Shown: positions 13,091-23,811 of the stretch, in pieces | Layout: each line of letters starts with the position of its first letter | How positions within the stretch are numbered: the first letter of the stretch is position 1 | DNA from: Gigantopelta aegis | Lineage: Eukaryota; Mollusca; Gastropoda; Neomphalida; Peltospiridae | Length of the DNA: 64,000 nucleotides | Direction of reading: 5' to 3' | NCBI RefSeq assembly: GCF_016097555.1 | Contig: NC_054701.1 | Span: forward strand, 59,923,676-59,987,675 | The notes under the pieces: model-generated | What the model saw: the letters and a program-made list of their open reading frames with translations, nothing else | Databases searched by the model: none | What the model was told of the DNA's origin: nothing | Position numbers and translations under genes: made by a program

Positions 13091-13233
13091 CTTAAATACT
13101 CTTGTAGACAAACATCACAGAACCTGTGTCCACACGACGTGATCTGCACGGGATCTCTCATAGGAAGTCGACACAGCAGACAGTAACATCGCCGTCTTAA
13201 TTTGCTTAAAAATATTAGTCCAAACCCTGGCAT
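13091..13233 (-). CDS. TRAF4: TRAF4-like, first coding exon (partial gene)
   Basis: The ATG is at 13233. The exon encodes 47 residues plus two bases and ends at a GTAAGA donor just below 13091. The protein begins MPGFGLIFLSKLRRR and continues CYCLLCRLPMRDPVQ, then TSCGHRFCDVCLQEYL. From memory, human TRAF4 begins MPGFDYKFLEKPKRR and has CPLCGKPMREPVQ and CGHRFCDTCLQEFL, so start, spacing and exon phase all agree. The zinc ligands visible are Cys-x2-Cys, then Cys-x-His-x2-Cys-x2-Cys; the last RING ligands should lie in exon 2. TRAF4 is a RING, zinc-finger and MATH/TRAF-domain signalling adaptor acting in cell polarity and receptor signalling. The later TRAF zinc fingers and MATH domain are not found in 1-13090, so the first intron is long or the rest lies outside. 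Confidence 0.88.
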
Positions 13234-13560
13234 CTTTACTCGATTCACAAAAATTAAATTTTCCACCCTGTCCTGTCCTGTTTCCTTAGTCTATCCGAAA
13301 ATCCCGTTAGTGACGCCTTCACGAAAGTCCGTACTTCGGGAAAAACACAAACGAAATCATCATAGGTAATGTGTGTCGTCTGCTTCCGACAAAACCGAGC
13401 GTGCAGCGAACAGCTGTGTGGGTGAAATCAATCGAGACAAGTTGAGGGTCACGTGATCCATAGCGCTTATCTCACCCGTTACATATACGTTTAATAAATC
13501 GAAGCACGTAGCATACTAGCCGACAACAGCTGAATCGAAATGAGCCATTATTAAAGGGCT
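13234..13560 (-). promoter_or_regulatory. TRAF4-like 5' UTR and promoter region
   Basis: Directly upstream of the TRAF4 ATG. It has more CpG than the surroundings, a CACGTG E-box (in GGTCACGTGATCC, about 13448-13460) and an ATCGAGACAAG segment. Position supports promoter function; no TATA box or start site can be fixed. Confidence 0.45.
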
Positions 13561-14023
13561 AATTATATTATTAACCTATTTAATACTTGCAGTTAGAACA
13601 GTATTAAAAGTTTCTAACTTCGCGAGTAATCCTAAATATACGCTGATTCTGTACTTCAGAAAGCAATAACACCCACGCGTGTATTTATTAAAGTATTCAA
13701 CACCCCATTACGGTATTAGTCACCCTGTAGTATTTCCTATTTGTCATTGCTTGCATATTATGTGGGATGTTTTTCAATGAACTATTTTATAAGGAAGTGA
13801 AGTTAACCAAGGTGCGTGCATACACCTGCTATATTTAATACGGGACCTTATCAGTATCATTCGTTGAAATAGCCGAGCTGCCCAGGTATGTGCCTAGTAC
13901 AGCGTGTTTGAACATAAGTGGAAATAACTATTAGAAACAAACAGGCCCGTTCAGGATGTAAATATCCCTCCTTTTTTTTTATCCTACTCCTTATAAATAA
14001 TAAATAAAATTATGAATAAAGTA

Positions 14024-14262
14024 AAATTTGTTTTGTTTAACTAGAGCACATTGATCAATTAATCATCGGCTATTTTGAATGTCAAACTTTTGGTAATTCT
14101 GACTCGTAGTCAACAGAAAACCCGCTACATTTGTTTCTAATGCAGCAAGGGATCTTTTATATGCACTTCGTACAGACAGGATAGCACATACCACGGCATT
14201 TAATATATCAGTCGTGGTGAACTGGCTGGAACGAGAAATAGCCTAATGAGCCCGCCGAATAT
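14024..14262 (-). mobile_element. SINE relic, tail B
   Basis: A reverse copy. It starts with the type B tail (CTAGAGCACATTGATCAATT, ATCATCGGCTATTTTGAATG) and runs through the body (GGATCTTTTATATGCAC ... GGATAGCACATACCACGGC) to CTGGCTGGAACGAGAAATAG. The head is lost. Confidence 0.75.
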
Positions 14263-14333
14263 GGCTAAAGACAGTCGCCCTCGTACACTAGAGGCCCTAT
14301 CTACTCCAGATATCCTTCCTACAGGCCTGAGAA

Positions 14334-14420
14334 AGGCAACTCCCCCCCCCCCCCAAATTAATGGGGGGGGAGGGCTTGGTGGAAGGAGAGACTGGGTTGG
14401 GTTTGGGAGGTTGGGGGGTG
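14334..14420. repeat. Poly-C / poly-G low-complexity patch
   Basis: A C run at about 14342-14354 followed within 12 bases by a GGGGGGGAGGG tract and further G-rich text. This is a potential hairpin or G-quadruplex. Confidence 0.6.
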
Positions 14421-14527
14421 GGTAAACGTTTTTGTAGAATTTTTGCGAGGTCTACTTTTTAACAACACATTCTGAGTTATTTACATAGATTTATAACACC
14501 CTTTTTTAATGACTTCGATGGATCAGA

Positions 14528-14769
14528 TTTCTCGTTCCAGCCAGTGCACCACGACTGGTATATCAAAGGCCATGGCATGTGTTATCCTGTCTGTGGGATG
14601 GTGCATATAAAAGATCCCTAGCTGCTAATCGAAAAGAGTAGCCCAGGAAGTGGCGACAGCGGGTTTCCTCTCTCAAAATCTGTGTGATCCTTAACCATAT
14701 GTCTGACGCCATATAACCGTAAATAAAATGTGTTGAGTGTGTCATTAAATAAAACATTTCTTTCTTTCT
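14528..14769 (+). mobile_element. 5'-truncated SINE, tail A
   Basis: Starts inside the body at TTCTCGTTCCAGCCAGTGCA and has a complete type A tail. The target duplication TTCGATGGATCAGA is exact at 14514-14527 and 14770-14783. This shows that truncated copies are primary insertions, as for LINE-style target-primed reverse transcription. Confidence 0.9.
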
Positions 14770-14879
14770 TTCGATGGATCAGAGTGCTGGGAGACAAATG
14801 AAAGGAATAGAACTTGTCTAATATTTTAACGGTATGGTGTTTAAAGTATGGTTATCGTGACACCTGGTCTAGATACAGC

Positions 14880-15062
14880 TATGAATCGTGTAATATGCAA
14901 GATAAGACAGCACACGCCACGGCCGTTCATATATACCAGTCGTAGATCGAAGACCCTCAGTGGATTCATTCTCTGATTGGATTTTCTTGCCCAAACTGGT
15001 TCCCGATGACTGATGGATCAAAGGCTGTGATATGTGTTGTTATGTTTATGAAAAACCTTCTG
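14880..15062. mobile_element. Degraded SINE relics, head 3 type
   Basis: Fragments matching the SINE body (AAGACAGCACACGCCACGGC on one strand; CCGATGACTGATGGATCAAA on the other) and a head-3-like CCCTCAGTGGATTCATTC. Too diverged for boundaries. Confidence 0.4.
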
Positions 15063-15367
15063 TTTAGTGAAGGCGATATATTTCGGTCATCTGGGTGTTC
15101 CTGTCTATACCATTACTATAGATGACCTATTTTTAAAGTTGCACCCTCTTACTACAAAAAGCAAGCCGCTACCACTACACTGGTAGGCCAATAGTTGCCA
15201 AATACAAGTATTAGCTTACGATATCGGATACTTGGCAGCCGTAGATTAATTAATATGCCGAGGTGGATGTGAGTAATTTCAGGCATGCTTCTATATGATT
15301 CTGCAAAATTTCTGTCCAAGTTGGGCTGAAGCAAAGTTCCGTTAAACATTCCATTAATAAATAATTA

Positions 15368-15838
15368 TTGGCGTAGCCACGATTTTTTTTTTTTTTGGGG
15401 GGGGAGACCACTATTCAGGTGTGGGGCAATCCACACTATGTATGTATATATGTATGTGTGTATGTATGTATGTATGTATGTATGTATGTATGTATGTATG
15501 TATGTATGTATGTATGTATGTATGTATGTATTGATGTGTGAATATCTATATATTGTATGTATGTCGAGGTTGACTGTTACATACATAGATATTAACGCAC
15601 TGGCACAGGGGATAATTAAATCCTTTCTGGCCTCACAAATTGTCCCATGCCGTTGCTGGGACTCAAACCTGTGGCATCGAATCGCCCGCAAATTGCGAGA
15701 CTAACCACAATGCGCTCTGATGTATGTATGTATACATGTATGTATGATTTTATAAAATTTAATACAGAAAAAAATACGTTTGATTGGGTGGGTAGGGTAA
15801 GACATTGCCCCCATGCCCTTCCCCCTCGCTACACCACT
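15368..15838. mobile_element. MITE-like repeat around a (GTAT)n microsatellite
   Basis: GGCGTAGCCACG followed by T and G runs on the left, and CCCCCTCGCTACACCACTG on the right, are loosely inverse. AATAAT-rich flanks are seen on both sides. The middle holds (ATGT)n at about 15440-15530 and a unique GC-richer part at 15600-15715. The 108- and 88-residue Tyr/Thr/His or Met/Tyr/Val/Cys frames are microsatellite translations. Confidence 0.45.
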
Positions 15839-15919
15839 GTAAATAATACATTCATTTTTTTAGACTTTCTAAACAAAAACGGGGGTTTGTTTTTCTATAT
15901 TAAGTTTTATTAATTTATT

Positions 15920-16260
15920 TAATAGTGTGTGCGTGTGCGTGTGCGTGTGCGTGTGTATGTGTGTTTGATTTGATTATTTGATTATTATTTTATTTTATTT
16001 TATTTTATTTTATTTTATTTTATTTTTCTTGGGTGCAATGGTAGGCGGATTCAAGGAGAGTAGCTGGAGGGCACAAACCCGAATCTTCTGAACATCAAAA
16101 TGCCCCGAAAATGTCGCAGTGGCGTAGGAAGGTGCTACAAAGTGTGTGTGGAGGGATGGGGAGGGGGGGGGGGGGGGTACACTTTTATATTTACACACTT
16201 TTACACTATTATAAAGCAAATATAAATCAAAATATCTGAAAATCAATGATATGTAGCCTA
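15920..16260. repeat. GTGTGC and TTTTA microsatellites with MITE end
   Basis: A GTGTGC tract at 15925-15965, (TTTTA)n at about 15987-16025, then CGCAGTGGCGTAGGAAGGTG, which resembles the common MITE end CAGTGGCGTAG, and a G run at about 16165-16178. Confidence 0.5.
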
Positions 16261-16973
16261 ATATCTAGTACCCTCCCCCGCTTTTTTCTTCTTCTTTTCA
16301 TTGAAAATTATTTATTTCAAATAAAATTATGTTAAATTGTACTTTGGAATAATGAAGGTACCCTTTTATATAAAGTTGCAAATCTCCCTATACATAGATT
16401 CTGAATCTTCCCTGGAGACATATATATGTCTTTAGCTTTGGTACATTGTTGGACGCCATCACCGCAATTTAGCAATTAGCACCATTGTTGGCGATTTCAC
16501 CTAGCGCCGATTACCACAATGTGAAACTGTGATGCCGCCTTTCCGGATCTAGATCCGAGATCTGGAAACCAGATTCTCACATCCATCAGCCACTTTACAA
16601 GGTTATACGCGGATTGCCTGGATTAACCCTAATAAAATTTAAATTGCTCCCACGTAACATAATTAGTAACAATTGTCCCCTTTAAAAGGCAGGTGAAAAC
16701 GATTGGCGATGTATTAGCAGAAATATGTGGGGAAACGATTGTCGTACACACGTAAAATCGCAAAAACCATAAAGATTAAAAGAAACTCGAGAAGAGAAAC
16801 GGTACTTGGGGTAGCTTGAAAATCGCCGACATAAGCTTTTGGATTGTTAAATTAGAGGAATGGATGTTAACGTAATACTAATCTTAAATTTAAGTTAAGT
16901 TTTCAACTTGAGATAACATTATAATCCCTTATAGTGGAGATTGGACTGGACTAACATATTAAAGCGCCTATAT

Positions 16974-17050
16974 CCAATTAAGGTTCAAGCACGTCTCTCC
17001 CGGGCACAATCTCTGACTTCGCCAGTGACTGGGTCCGGGACAGAGGGGGA
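16974..17050 (-). mobile_element. SINE family E fragment
   Basis: TATCCAATTAAGGTTCAAGC, then CCCGGGCACAATCTCTGACT, matches the 3' part of the longer copies at 55434-55695 and 63058-63262 and the inverse copy at 26950-27055. Only the distal part is present. Confidence 0.65.
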
Positions 17051-17469
17051 GGGGGTTGAGTTGAAACTGGGCAGAATTTTGAAAATAGCAATTAGTAAAA
17101 AAAATGTAAATAGAATTTAAAAATAAATAAATAAAAAGTTACAAGCCAAAAATAAAAATAATTGACTGCTCGGACAAATATTTATATAATTTGGAGCATT
17201 TTAGAAGGATAGTCCAAAAATAAATAAGAGAAAGAAGAGAGGATCGGACTATTTAATAATATTAATTAAAGAAAGTAATTTCGACGAAAATTTGAACGAA
17301 GGTCCAAAAGTTTTTAAAGTTCGATCTATATGTCCACGTGAGTAGCCTCGTTAAGGCCGTTAGGGTGCACAGCTTGTAAGGACGAGATGGGTTGCATCCC
17401 GTCAAGAAAACCCCTAGATTGACAATCATTAGACGTTGAAGGTATATAGTGCTGTGCTGAAATACAGAT

Positions 17470-17760
17470 CTTGAGTGAATGAATGAATGTTTAACGACAC
17501 CCCAGCACGAAAAATACATCGGCTATTGGGTGTCAAACTATGGTAATGCAAACAAATAAGGTGATGTTCAACATCAATAAAAAAAATTCAAAATTTAAAT
17601 AAAGACAGTGTAAAGAACTGCAAAAATACAAATATCACAGATAGATACTGACTTTTACTTAAAATTTCAATTTGTGCTGTATTGGCCATTCTCATAGAGA
17701 ATGTTACACCCCTGCACCACGGTGAGGTTACAGCACGCGCAGGGGCAGATCTTGAGAAGC
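17470..17760 (-). mobile_element. SINE family D (CATT-tailed), copy 1
   Basis: On the minus strand it ends GGGGTGTCGTTAAACATTCA plus CATT repeats. The other end carries GTAACCTCACCGTGGTGCAG. A closely similar copy at 56470-56759 has clear target duplications. Its 3' part (TTTGACACCCAATAGCCGAT ... GTCGTTAAACA) resembles tail B of the tRNA SINEs, so the two families probably share a LINE partner. Confidence 0.75.
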
Positions 17761-18300
17761 CGGATCCATCTTTAATATTATTATTTTTTCTTTAAATATG
17801 TTTTGGCGGAGTTGGGTGGTTGGTATACAAACTGAAATAATTTGAATACTAATAACTTAAATAAATAAAATTACTTTTGTTTTAGATTTTTTTTTCTTTT
17901 AAATTTAACATCTGTTTTGAAATGTTTTTAATTGAAGAAAATTTTCCAACATGTAGTTTGTATCTGTAGATACAATTTTAATTCATAATAATGTTGTATG
18001 TGGCATAATCACACTGATTTTGGATGTACATGTATTTAATTATATGTTACGGTGATCAAGTTCCACCTTTCAGCTGCATTTGAAGATCTACAGGATTGCC
18101 CTTATGTAGGCATTATGGATTAACAATATTGCATGTACAAACGTCCTTGTAAGTTATCCAGGACAAAGTCCAGTAACAAAAAACAGTGTAATTAGATGTA
18201 AGGTTAAAAAGGCAAATAAAGTGAATGTGGCCTCAACATAAACGATAGCAAGATCTATGAACTTTGAGATTAACTTTACAGTTAACAAATATTTGCAACA
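17761..18300. other. AT-rich non-coding stretch
   Basis: Nothing recognised. Confidence 0.4.
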
Positions 18301-18304
18301 GAAT

Positions 18305-18400
18305 ATCCCTGTCCTGAATCAGACCCCCGATCCTATCGGAGGCCGGACTCGGGATAGGCGTGTTTGAAATCCTAGTGGTATATGGACTATGGACACGTCA
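18305..18400 (+). mobile_element. SINE family E relic (TCGGAGGCCGGACT type)
   Basis: CCTGAATCAGACCCCCGATC followed by TATCGGAGGCCGGACTCGGG and GATAGGCGTGTTTGAAATCC. It matches 42660-42760 (TTATATCGGAGGCCGGACTG, GATAGGCGTGTTCGAAACC). Plus orientation, 5' end undefined. Confidence 0.6.
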
Positions 18401-18414
18401 AACCAGTTACTAAG

Positions 18415-19950
18415 CTAAGCTGAGCAACAGAATGTTGAACGTGAACATGACACAACACACACACCAAAACATTAGCACAACATAGCACGCACAACAGAAA
18501 CTGAACATGACAAAGAACACACAACAGGACATGAACATAACATCGCTCACACAACAAGACCTGAACATAACATAGCAAAAAGCTGAACATGAAAAAATAA
18601 TCACCATAGAAAATGAACGTGACATAGCACTTGCGACAGTTCATTTTTGTTTTTTTGTTTAACAACACCACTAGAGCACATTGATTAATTAATCATCGGC
18701 TATTGGATGTCAAACATTTGGTAATTATGACTCATAGTCATCAGAGGAAACTCGCTACACTTTTCCTAATGCAGAAAGGTATCTTTTATATGCACTTCCC
18801 CACAGACAGGACAGCACATACCACGGCCTTTATCCAGTCACTTGCGACAGAACCTGAACATGACATAGCACTCACAACAGAACCTGAACATAATAGAGAA
18901 CTCACAACAGAACCTGAACATAACAGAGAACTCACAACAAAACCTGAACATGACGTGGTACACACAACAGAACCTGGACGTGACATAGTACACACAAAAG
19001 AACCAGAAGAAGAACATGGCAGAACACACATGCAACATACCATGATCATGACATAGCACACACAAGGGAACTTGAACATGACATATCACTCACAACAGAT
19101 GCAGAAAATAATTTAGCACACACAACAGAAACCGAAGAATTGATGACTTAACACTCAACAAAACACGGAGAGAACACTGCACATAACAGTCTGGAGATAT
19201 CACTGAACACACATCATACATAACCTGGAGAGATCTCTGAACACAGTAGAACCTGAAGAGATCAGTGAATACAATAAAACCTGGAGAGATCACTGAACAC
19301 ACAACAGAACCTGGAAAGATCACTGGACTCACAACAGAACCTGGAGAGATCACTGGACACAGAACAGAACCTGGAGAGATCACTGAACACAAAATAGAAC
19401 ATGGAGAGATCACCGGACACACAACGGAACCTGGAGAGATTACTGAACACACAATATAACTTGGAGAGATCACTGGACACACAACAGAACCCGGAGAGAT
19501 CACCAAATACACAACAGAACCTGGAAAAATCACTGGACACACAACGAGAACCTGGAGAGATCACTGAACACACAATAGAACCTGGAGAGATCACTGGACA
19601 CACAACAGAATCTGGAGAGATCACTGGACACACAACAGAACCCGGAGAGATCACCAAATACACAATAAAACCAGGAGTGTTGCACTGAATACACGACAGA
19701 ACCCGGATAGTACACCCAACACCCAACACACAACAGAACCTTGAAAGATCACTGGACACACAACAGAACCTGGAGAGATCACTGAACACACAGTAGAACC
19801 TGGAGAGATCACTGGACACACAACGGAACCGGAAGAGATCTCCAAATACACAACAAAACCAGTAGTGTGCACTGAACACACAACAGAACCCGGAGAGTAC
19901 ACCCAATGCACAGCAGAAGCTGTAGGCTTTACTGTTCACTCAATATAACC
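18415..19950. repeat. 30-bp minisatellite, open in several frames
   Basis: Tandem 29-30 bp units. In the right half the core is ACAACAGAACCTGGAGAGAT plus CACTGGACAC. In the left half it is AACAGAACCTGAACATGACA plus TAGCACTCAC. A SINE sits at 18640-18838. Because 30 is divisible by three, long frames exist on both strands, e.g. minus 19262-19939, a Cys/Phe/Ser decapeptide repeat (SDLSRFCCVF), and plus TEPGEITGHT. They are open on both strands at once, which argues that they are structural by-products. A real low-complexity repeat protein cannot be excluded. Confidence 0.9.
18640..18838 (-). mobile_element. 5'-truncated SINE, tail B, in the minisatellite
   Basis: Reverse copy with type B tail (GTTTAACAACACCACTAGAG) and partial body (CTTTTATATGCACTTCCCCA). 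The target duplication CACTTGCGACAG is exact at 18628-18639 and 18839-18850. Confidence 0.9.
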
Positions 19951-20013
19951 TGGAGAGAATCCTGCATACTCAACAGGTGGACATGGTATAGTGTTCACTG
20001 CTTCTGGATTTGA

Positions 20014-20440
20014 TATTCAGTACACACCCTCATTGGAAATGTAAACCCTATATCCTTTGAACGAGCTTCACTTGAACCCGGTGTATCCCAAACCAATAAG
20101 CTGCTAAACATAGTTTCTTCATTAAAGGATACCAGTTTCAGTTTGCTTAACTATTCTGGTTTGTCTGTTGCATTAGCTGATAAACCAGGTATTCTTGAAA
20201 CTAGTGAAGTACACCCTGAGGTAGAGAACCAGGAACTATCTGCAAAAGGACTCCCATGGCGCAAAGAACGCGGAAAGAACACTGCACACAACATGACTTC
20301 AGCTTTTCTGATGACTCATCAGGAACGAATACTTGCCTAGAAAAAGAGGTTTTGTATGGATAAGTCGTCTGATTCTGATGCACCATCATCAAACAACGAA
20401 CATGGAGCATTACCACCAGTCTTTCTGCCAGATAGAAATT
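20014..20440 (+). pseudogene. Unassigned coding-like segment, apparently broken
   Basis: A plus frame is open from 20014 to 20340 (109 codons) with ordinary composition: ...VNPISFERASLEPG, then NKLLNIVSSLKDTSFSLLNY, then ADKPGILETSEVHPEVENQ. It ends in TAG at 20338-20340. A neighbouring frame continues with MDKSSDSDAPSSNNEHGALP up to about 20574. Codon texture looks protein-derived, but no start ATG, splice pair or family was identified. It may be an old gene or transposon coding relic next to the minisatellite. Confidence 0.3.
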
Positions 20441-20574
20441 TTTGGATATGGCTCTATGGAATTGAATGCAACCACAGTCAACAGGGATATGGGGGGGTCC
20501 TCTCTCAGAAAGAAAATGGGTTAAGTTTAGGGTTAGGATTAAGAAAATCATACAGTAATGATAAGAGTAATTAA

Positions 20575-21425
20575 TTTTGTCAAAAAGTTAACTTTAAAAA
20601 AATTGTGCAAAAATATTTGGGTATGGTACCATACCCATTTTCCCCTCTGGCAGAAACCCTGCACCAGATAAGGTCACACAAAATCAGGGGTGGGTAAAAG
20701 AAAACAAGGATTTCACGAGTAGTTTTTTTCACATTATTATTTTGTTCAATTGGTGATTTTATTTATCGTATTATTATGAACAAAAGTAAAATAACTTTTT
20801 TCACGTAATATTTTGTTTAAGCGGTGATTTTATTAATACGTACTTCTACTTGTATTCCTTTTTGAATGTTTGCTTCTAAATATTTTTTATTTACAAGCTT
20901 TCTCCTTTTCAAAAATAAATATGTGATTTGCAAAACTGAAATGTTTTAGAAGTGATGGTTCTTTCAGAATATATATTTAAATTTACTTGATATACTGTTA
21001 GTCGTAAATGACGCATTTAATTTAATCATGAATAATTGTCGAACTACAACTATTTAAGCAAATAACTAAAACATCTAATATGCTATAAATACTGCAAATA
21101 TACAAAGAAATAAATATGTTCAGCTTTCATTATCATTAAAACAAATTCGACATCTTAACTACTGATCAAGAAAAACAGTTTTCCTTCATTATCTAGGCTT
21201 TTTAAAAATGAATTTTGGTGCACTTACGTTCTTCTGGCTCTCATGCGACGATATATATATATGTATAAGTATATTTTAAAATCCGAAATAATGGACTACA
21301 CTTATTTTTGAGTTCTCCAAGTGTTTCTTTTCATTCCAGTAATGAACAGTTTAGGTGGAGACGAGTCGATTAATCATTGCATTAAACATTGTAGCATGAA
21401 AATAATATAAACTGAAAGCGTGCTT
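20575..21425. other. AT-rich non-coding stretch
   Basis: No supported gene or clear repeat. Confidence 0.4.
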
Positions 21426-21429
21426 TTAA

Positions 21430-21645
21430 AAGTAACAACACCACTAGAGCATCTCGATTTATTAATCATCGGCTATTGGATGTCAAACATGTGGTAATTT
21501 TGACATATAGTTATGCTGAAGGAAACCCGCTACATTTTTCTATTAGTAGGCCTACAAGGATTTCACTATTCACGGCCTTTAATATACCAGTCGTGGTGCT
21601 TTGGTTGGAACGGTAAACAGTAATGGGCTGCTTAACAATAACTTT
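21430..21645 (-). mobile_element. Diverged SINE, tail B
   Basis: AACAACACCACTAGAGCATC, ATCATCGGCTATTGGATGTC and GGCCTTTAATATACCAGTCG mark tail and body on the minus strand. The middle is rearranged. Confidence 0.7.
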
Positions 21646-21685
21646 ACAGTTGGGTTAATATATGTGACTGTTGCACATCAAGTAC

Positions 21686-21689
<4 letters not shown>

Positions 21690-21757
<68 letters not shown>

Positions 21758-21760
21758 TGT
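21690..21760. repeat. (TA)n(CA)n microsatellite
   Basis: A TA run at about 21693-21717, then a CA run at about 21724-21756. Confidence 0.9.
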
Positions 21761-22072
21761 TTAGTTTTATTTGAAAGTTGTATACTACTTGGCACCCGAC
21801 AACAAGTGAAGTTATTCTTTTCCTAATTGAAAACGGGTGACACAAATACGTTGCTCTCTATAAAATATAAAATGAATTTACAGTTGATTATAAAGAGTAT
21901 TAATCATTATGTTTCAATTTTAAATTGTTAAAAGAGGTGTTTTCTCCCTTTTGAATACAAATATGAAAGTACCTTTTAAGTTTAAAAGTGTCGTTTTTTT
22001 AAAGGCGATCTTGCTGGCTACTCAGTCTGATAAAATGTTTTTTCACATTCAAAGTAAAATTGTACGTTTTTA

Positions 22073-22146
22073 CGAGTTGACCAGCATTCCACCTACCCCC
22101 AGTTATATATATATAACTGGGGGTAGGTGGAATGCTGGTCAACTCG
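22073..22146. repeat. Perfect 74-bp palindrome
   Basis: Two 37-base arms with no spacer. The arm runs CGAGTTGACCAGC, ATTCCACCTACCCCC, AGTTATATA and is followed by its exact complement. It can fold as one uninterrupted hairpin or cruciform. The centre is a TATATA run. It abuts an array of degenerate CAACTCGCCCC motifs (22140-22240). Confidence 0.95.
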
Positions 22147-22575
22147 CCCCAGCGGTTAGTCAACTCGCCCCAAACTGTTTAGTCAACTCGCCCCCAAAAG
22201 GTTACCAACTCACTCCAGTGTTTGAACAACTCGCACCTAATTCAACTTTATTGTCCGAAAATTATTGTGACGAAATTAGAAATGTATACAACTTTGGGAG
22301 TGTAATTTTATTTAGTAATATGAATAAACATTTTACATGCTTCAAACCCAAGGTGGGTTGGTTGTCTTGTTACATCAAACGAAAACAGTTTAATAATTGT
22401 TCATTGCTCGTGTTACTACCGTGACAATTTACACCTTTGAACTCCCAGTTTATGTTCTGGCCTGAAATATATTGCATATCTATCAAATCTAATACTTTGA
22501 ACAAAATAGAGTGCATCTGGAGTGAGTTGACCAATCGTTGGTAACATTTTTGGGGCGAGTTGACCTGCTCCCCTG
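22100..22575. mobile_element. Element with inverted CAACTCGCCCC subrepeats
   Basis: The left side has five or so spaced CAACTCGCCCC-like motifs (22140-22240). The right side has the inverse, GAGTGAGTTGACC and GGGGCGAGTTGACC, at about 22520-22565. This arrangement resembles a MITE with subterminal repeats. The 157-residue frame crossing it (QLAP repeats) reads through the motifs and upstream DNA and is unlikely to be a gene. Confidence 0.5.
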
Positions 22576-22584
22576 TGGTTGAAA

Positions 22585-22868
22585 GTTAAAGTTTGTTTTA
22601 TTTAACGACACAACTAGAACAGTGATTTATTAATCATCGGCTATTGGATATCAAACATTTGTTAATGTTGACATATAGTTTTAGAGAGGTAACTCGCAAG
22701 GCCTATATTTTTCCATTAGCAGCAACGAATGTTATATGCATCATCCCACAGATGGCGACAGCGGGTTTCCTCTCTCAATATCTGTGTGGTCCTTAACCAT
22801 ATGTCTGACGCCATATAACCGTAAATAAAATGTGTTGAGTGCGTCGTTAAATAAAACATGTCTTTTTT
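22585..22868. mobile_element. Head-to-head SINE chimera (tail B minus joined to tail A plus)
   Basis: 22585-22752 is a reverse tail-B SINE (GTTTGTTTTATTTAACGACA ... ATCATCCCACAGA). At about 22753 it switches to the forward strand of a tail-A SINE (TGGCGACAGCGGGTTTCCTC ... CGTCGTTAAATAAAACATGT). Both outer ends are therefore SINE 3' ends. Confidence 0.8.
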
Positions 22869-23185
22869 GTTCTTCTTTGGTACCGCCTCTGACAGTACCC
22901 TCTCACAACGAGAATGGCTCAGCAGAAAGACAAACAGGACATTCCTATTTGTATTATTTTTCTTTTTGTTTGTCATACCCTCACTACTATAATTAGCGTG
23001 TGTATGACGAAAAAACCCAAAACAAATAGGAATGGTGGTAGTGTTAACTTTATATACACGTAGTCCAAAGGATAAATCGACGAAAATACAAGGCAATCAG
23101 GCATGAAACACAAGTTATTTCCCTTATTGACATTTCCAAATAAAAGTCACGTTTTTTTTATTCGAACGCAGCGCCGAGAGGATTA

Positions 23186-23262
23186 TAGGAGAAGCCATGT
23201 GTTTAGGGAAGTGACGTCACGTATCAGCATGCGCGCGCATCTGGTAGGCAGAAGTCTATCAT
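23186..23262 (+). promoter_or_regulatory. Promoter-like sequence, inverted copy of 26450-26516
   Basis: TATAGGAGAAGCCA, GTGACGTCAC (a perfect CRE-like palindrome TGACGTCA) and CTGGTAGGCA occur here in order on the plus strand. The same three blocks lie in order on the minus strand at 26450-26516. The segment is CpG-rich against an AT-rich background. Function is inference. Confidence 0.45.
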
Positions 23263-23649
23263 AATGGCCATTAGTAACAAAGCGAACTAGCGTAGCGTGA
23301 ATAGCAAAGAATGGCCAACACGTGCTTAAATTACCGCTTGTAGCACGGGAACGCTATTCTACATAGCTACATGTACTCTTTCCACCCATACAATTTGACG
23401 ATTGACCGAGTTCAAAACTATAGCAAACTTCCTTTTTTTTCTTTTTACCTGAATAAATATTTTTAGTCCATGTATTTTTAAAGCGTCTGGTCCATATTTC
23501 AAGTAAAGCATTACAAACGAGCGCGCGCACACACAAATAAAAATAATAAAATAAAACGAGTAGGCCTATATTTTTTATTTAAAACTGTTTAAAAGAAATA
23601 ATTGGCCTACACTTTGTTAAAGGAAATTATTTCTTTTAACAATTTTAAA

Positions 23650-23653
23650 TAAC

Positions 23654-23708
<55 letters not shown>

Positions 23709-23777
23709 TATATGTATATATATATATATATATGCATATATGTATATATACATATACATATATATGTACATATAGAT

Positions 23778-23811
<34 letters not shown>

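Noticed and set aside
15365-15704. 108- and 88-residue frames rich in Tyr/Thr/His or Met/Tyr/Val/Cys
   Set aside because: They are (GTAT)n microsatellite read in different frames.
21951-22424. 157-residue plus frame with QLAP repeats
   Set aside because: It reads through a perfect palindrome and degenerate CAACTCGCCCC motifs of a mobile element, and its N-terminal part is unrelated AT-rich DNA.
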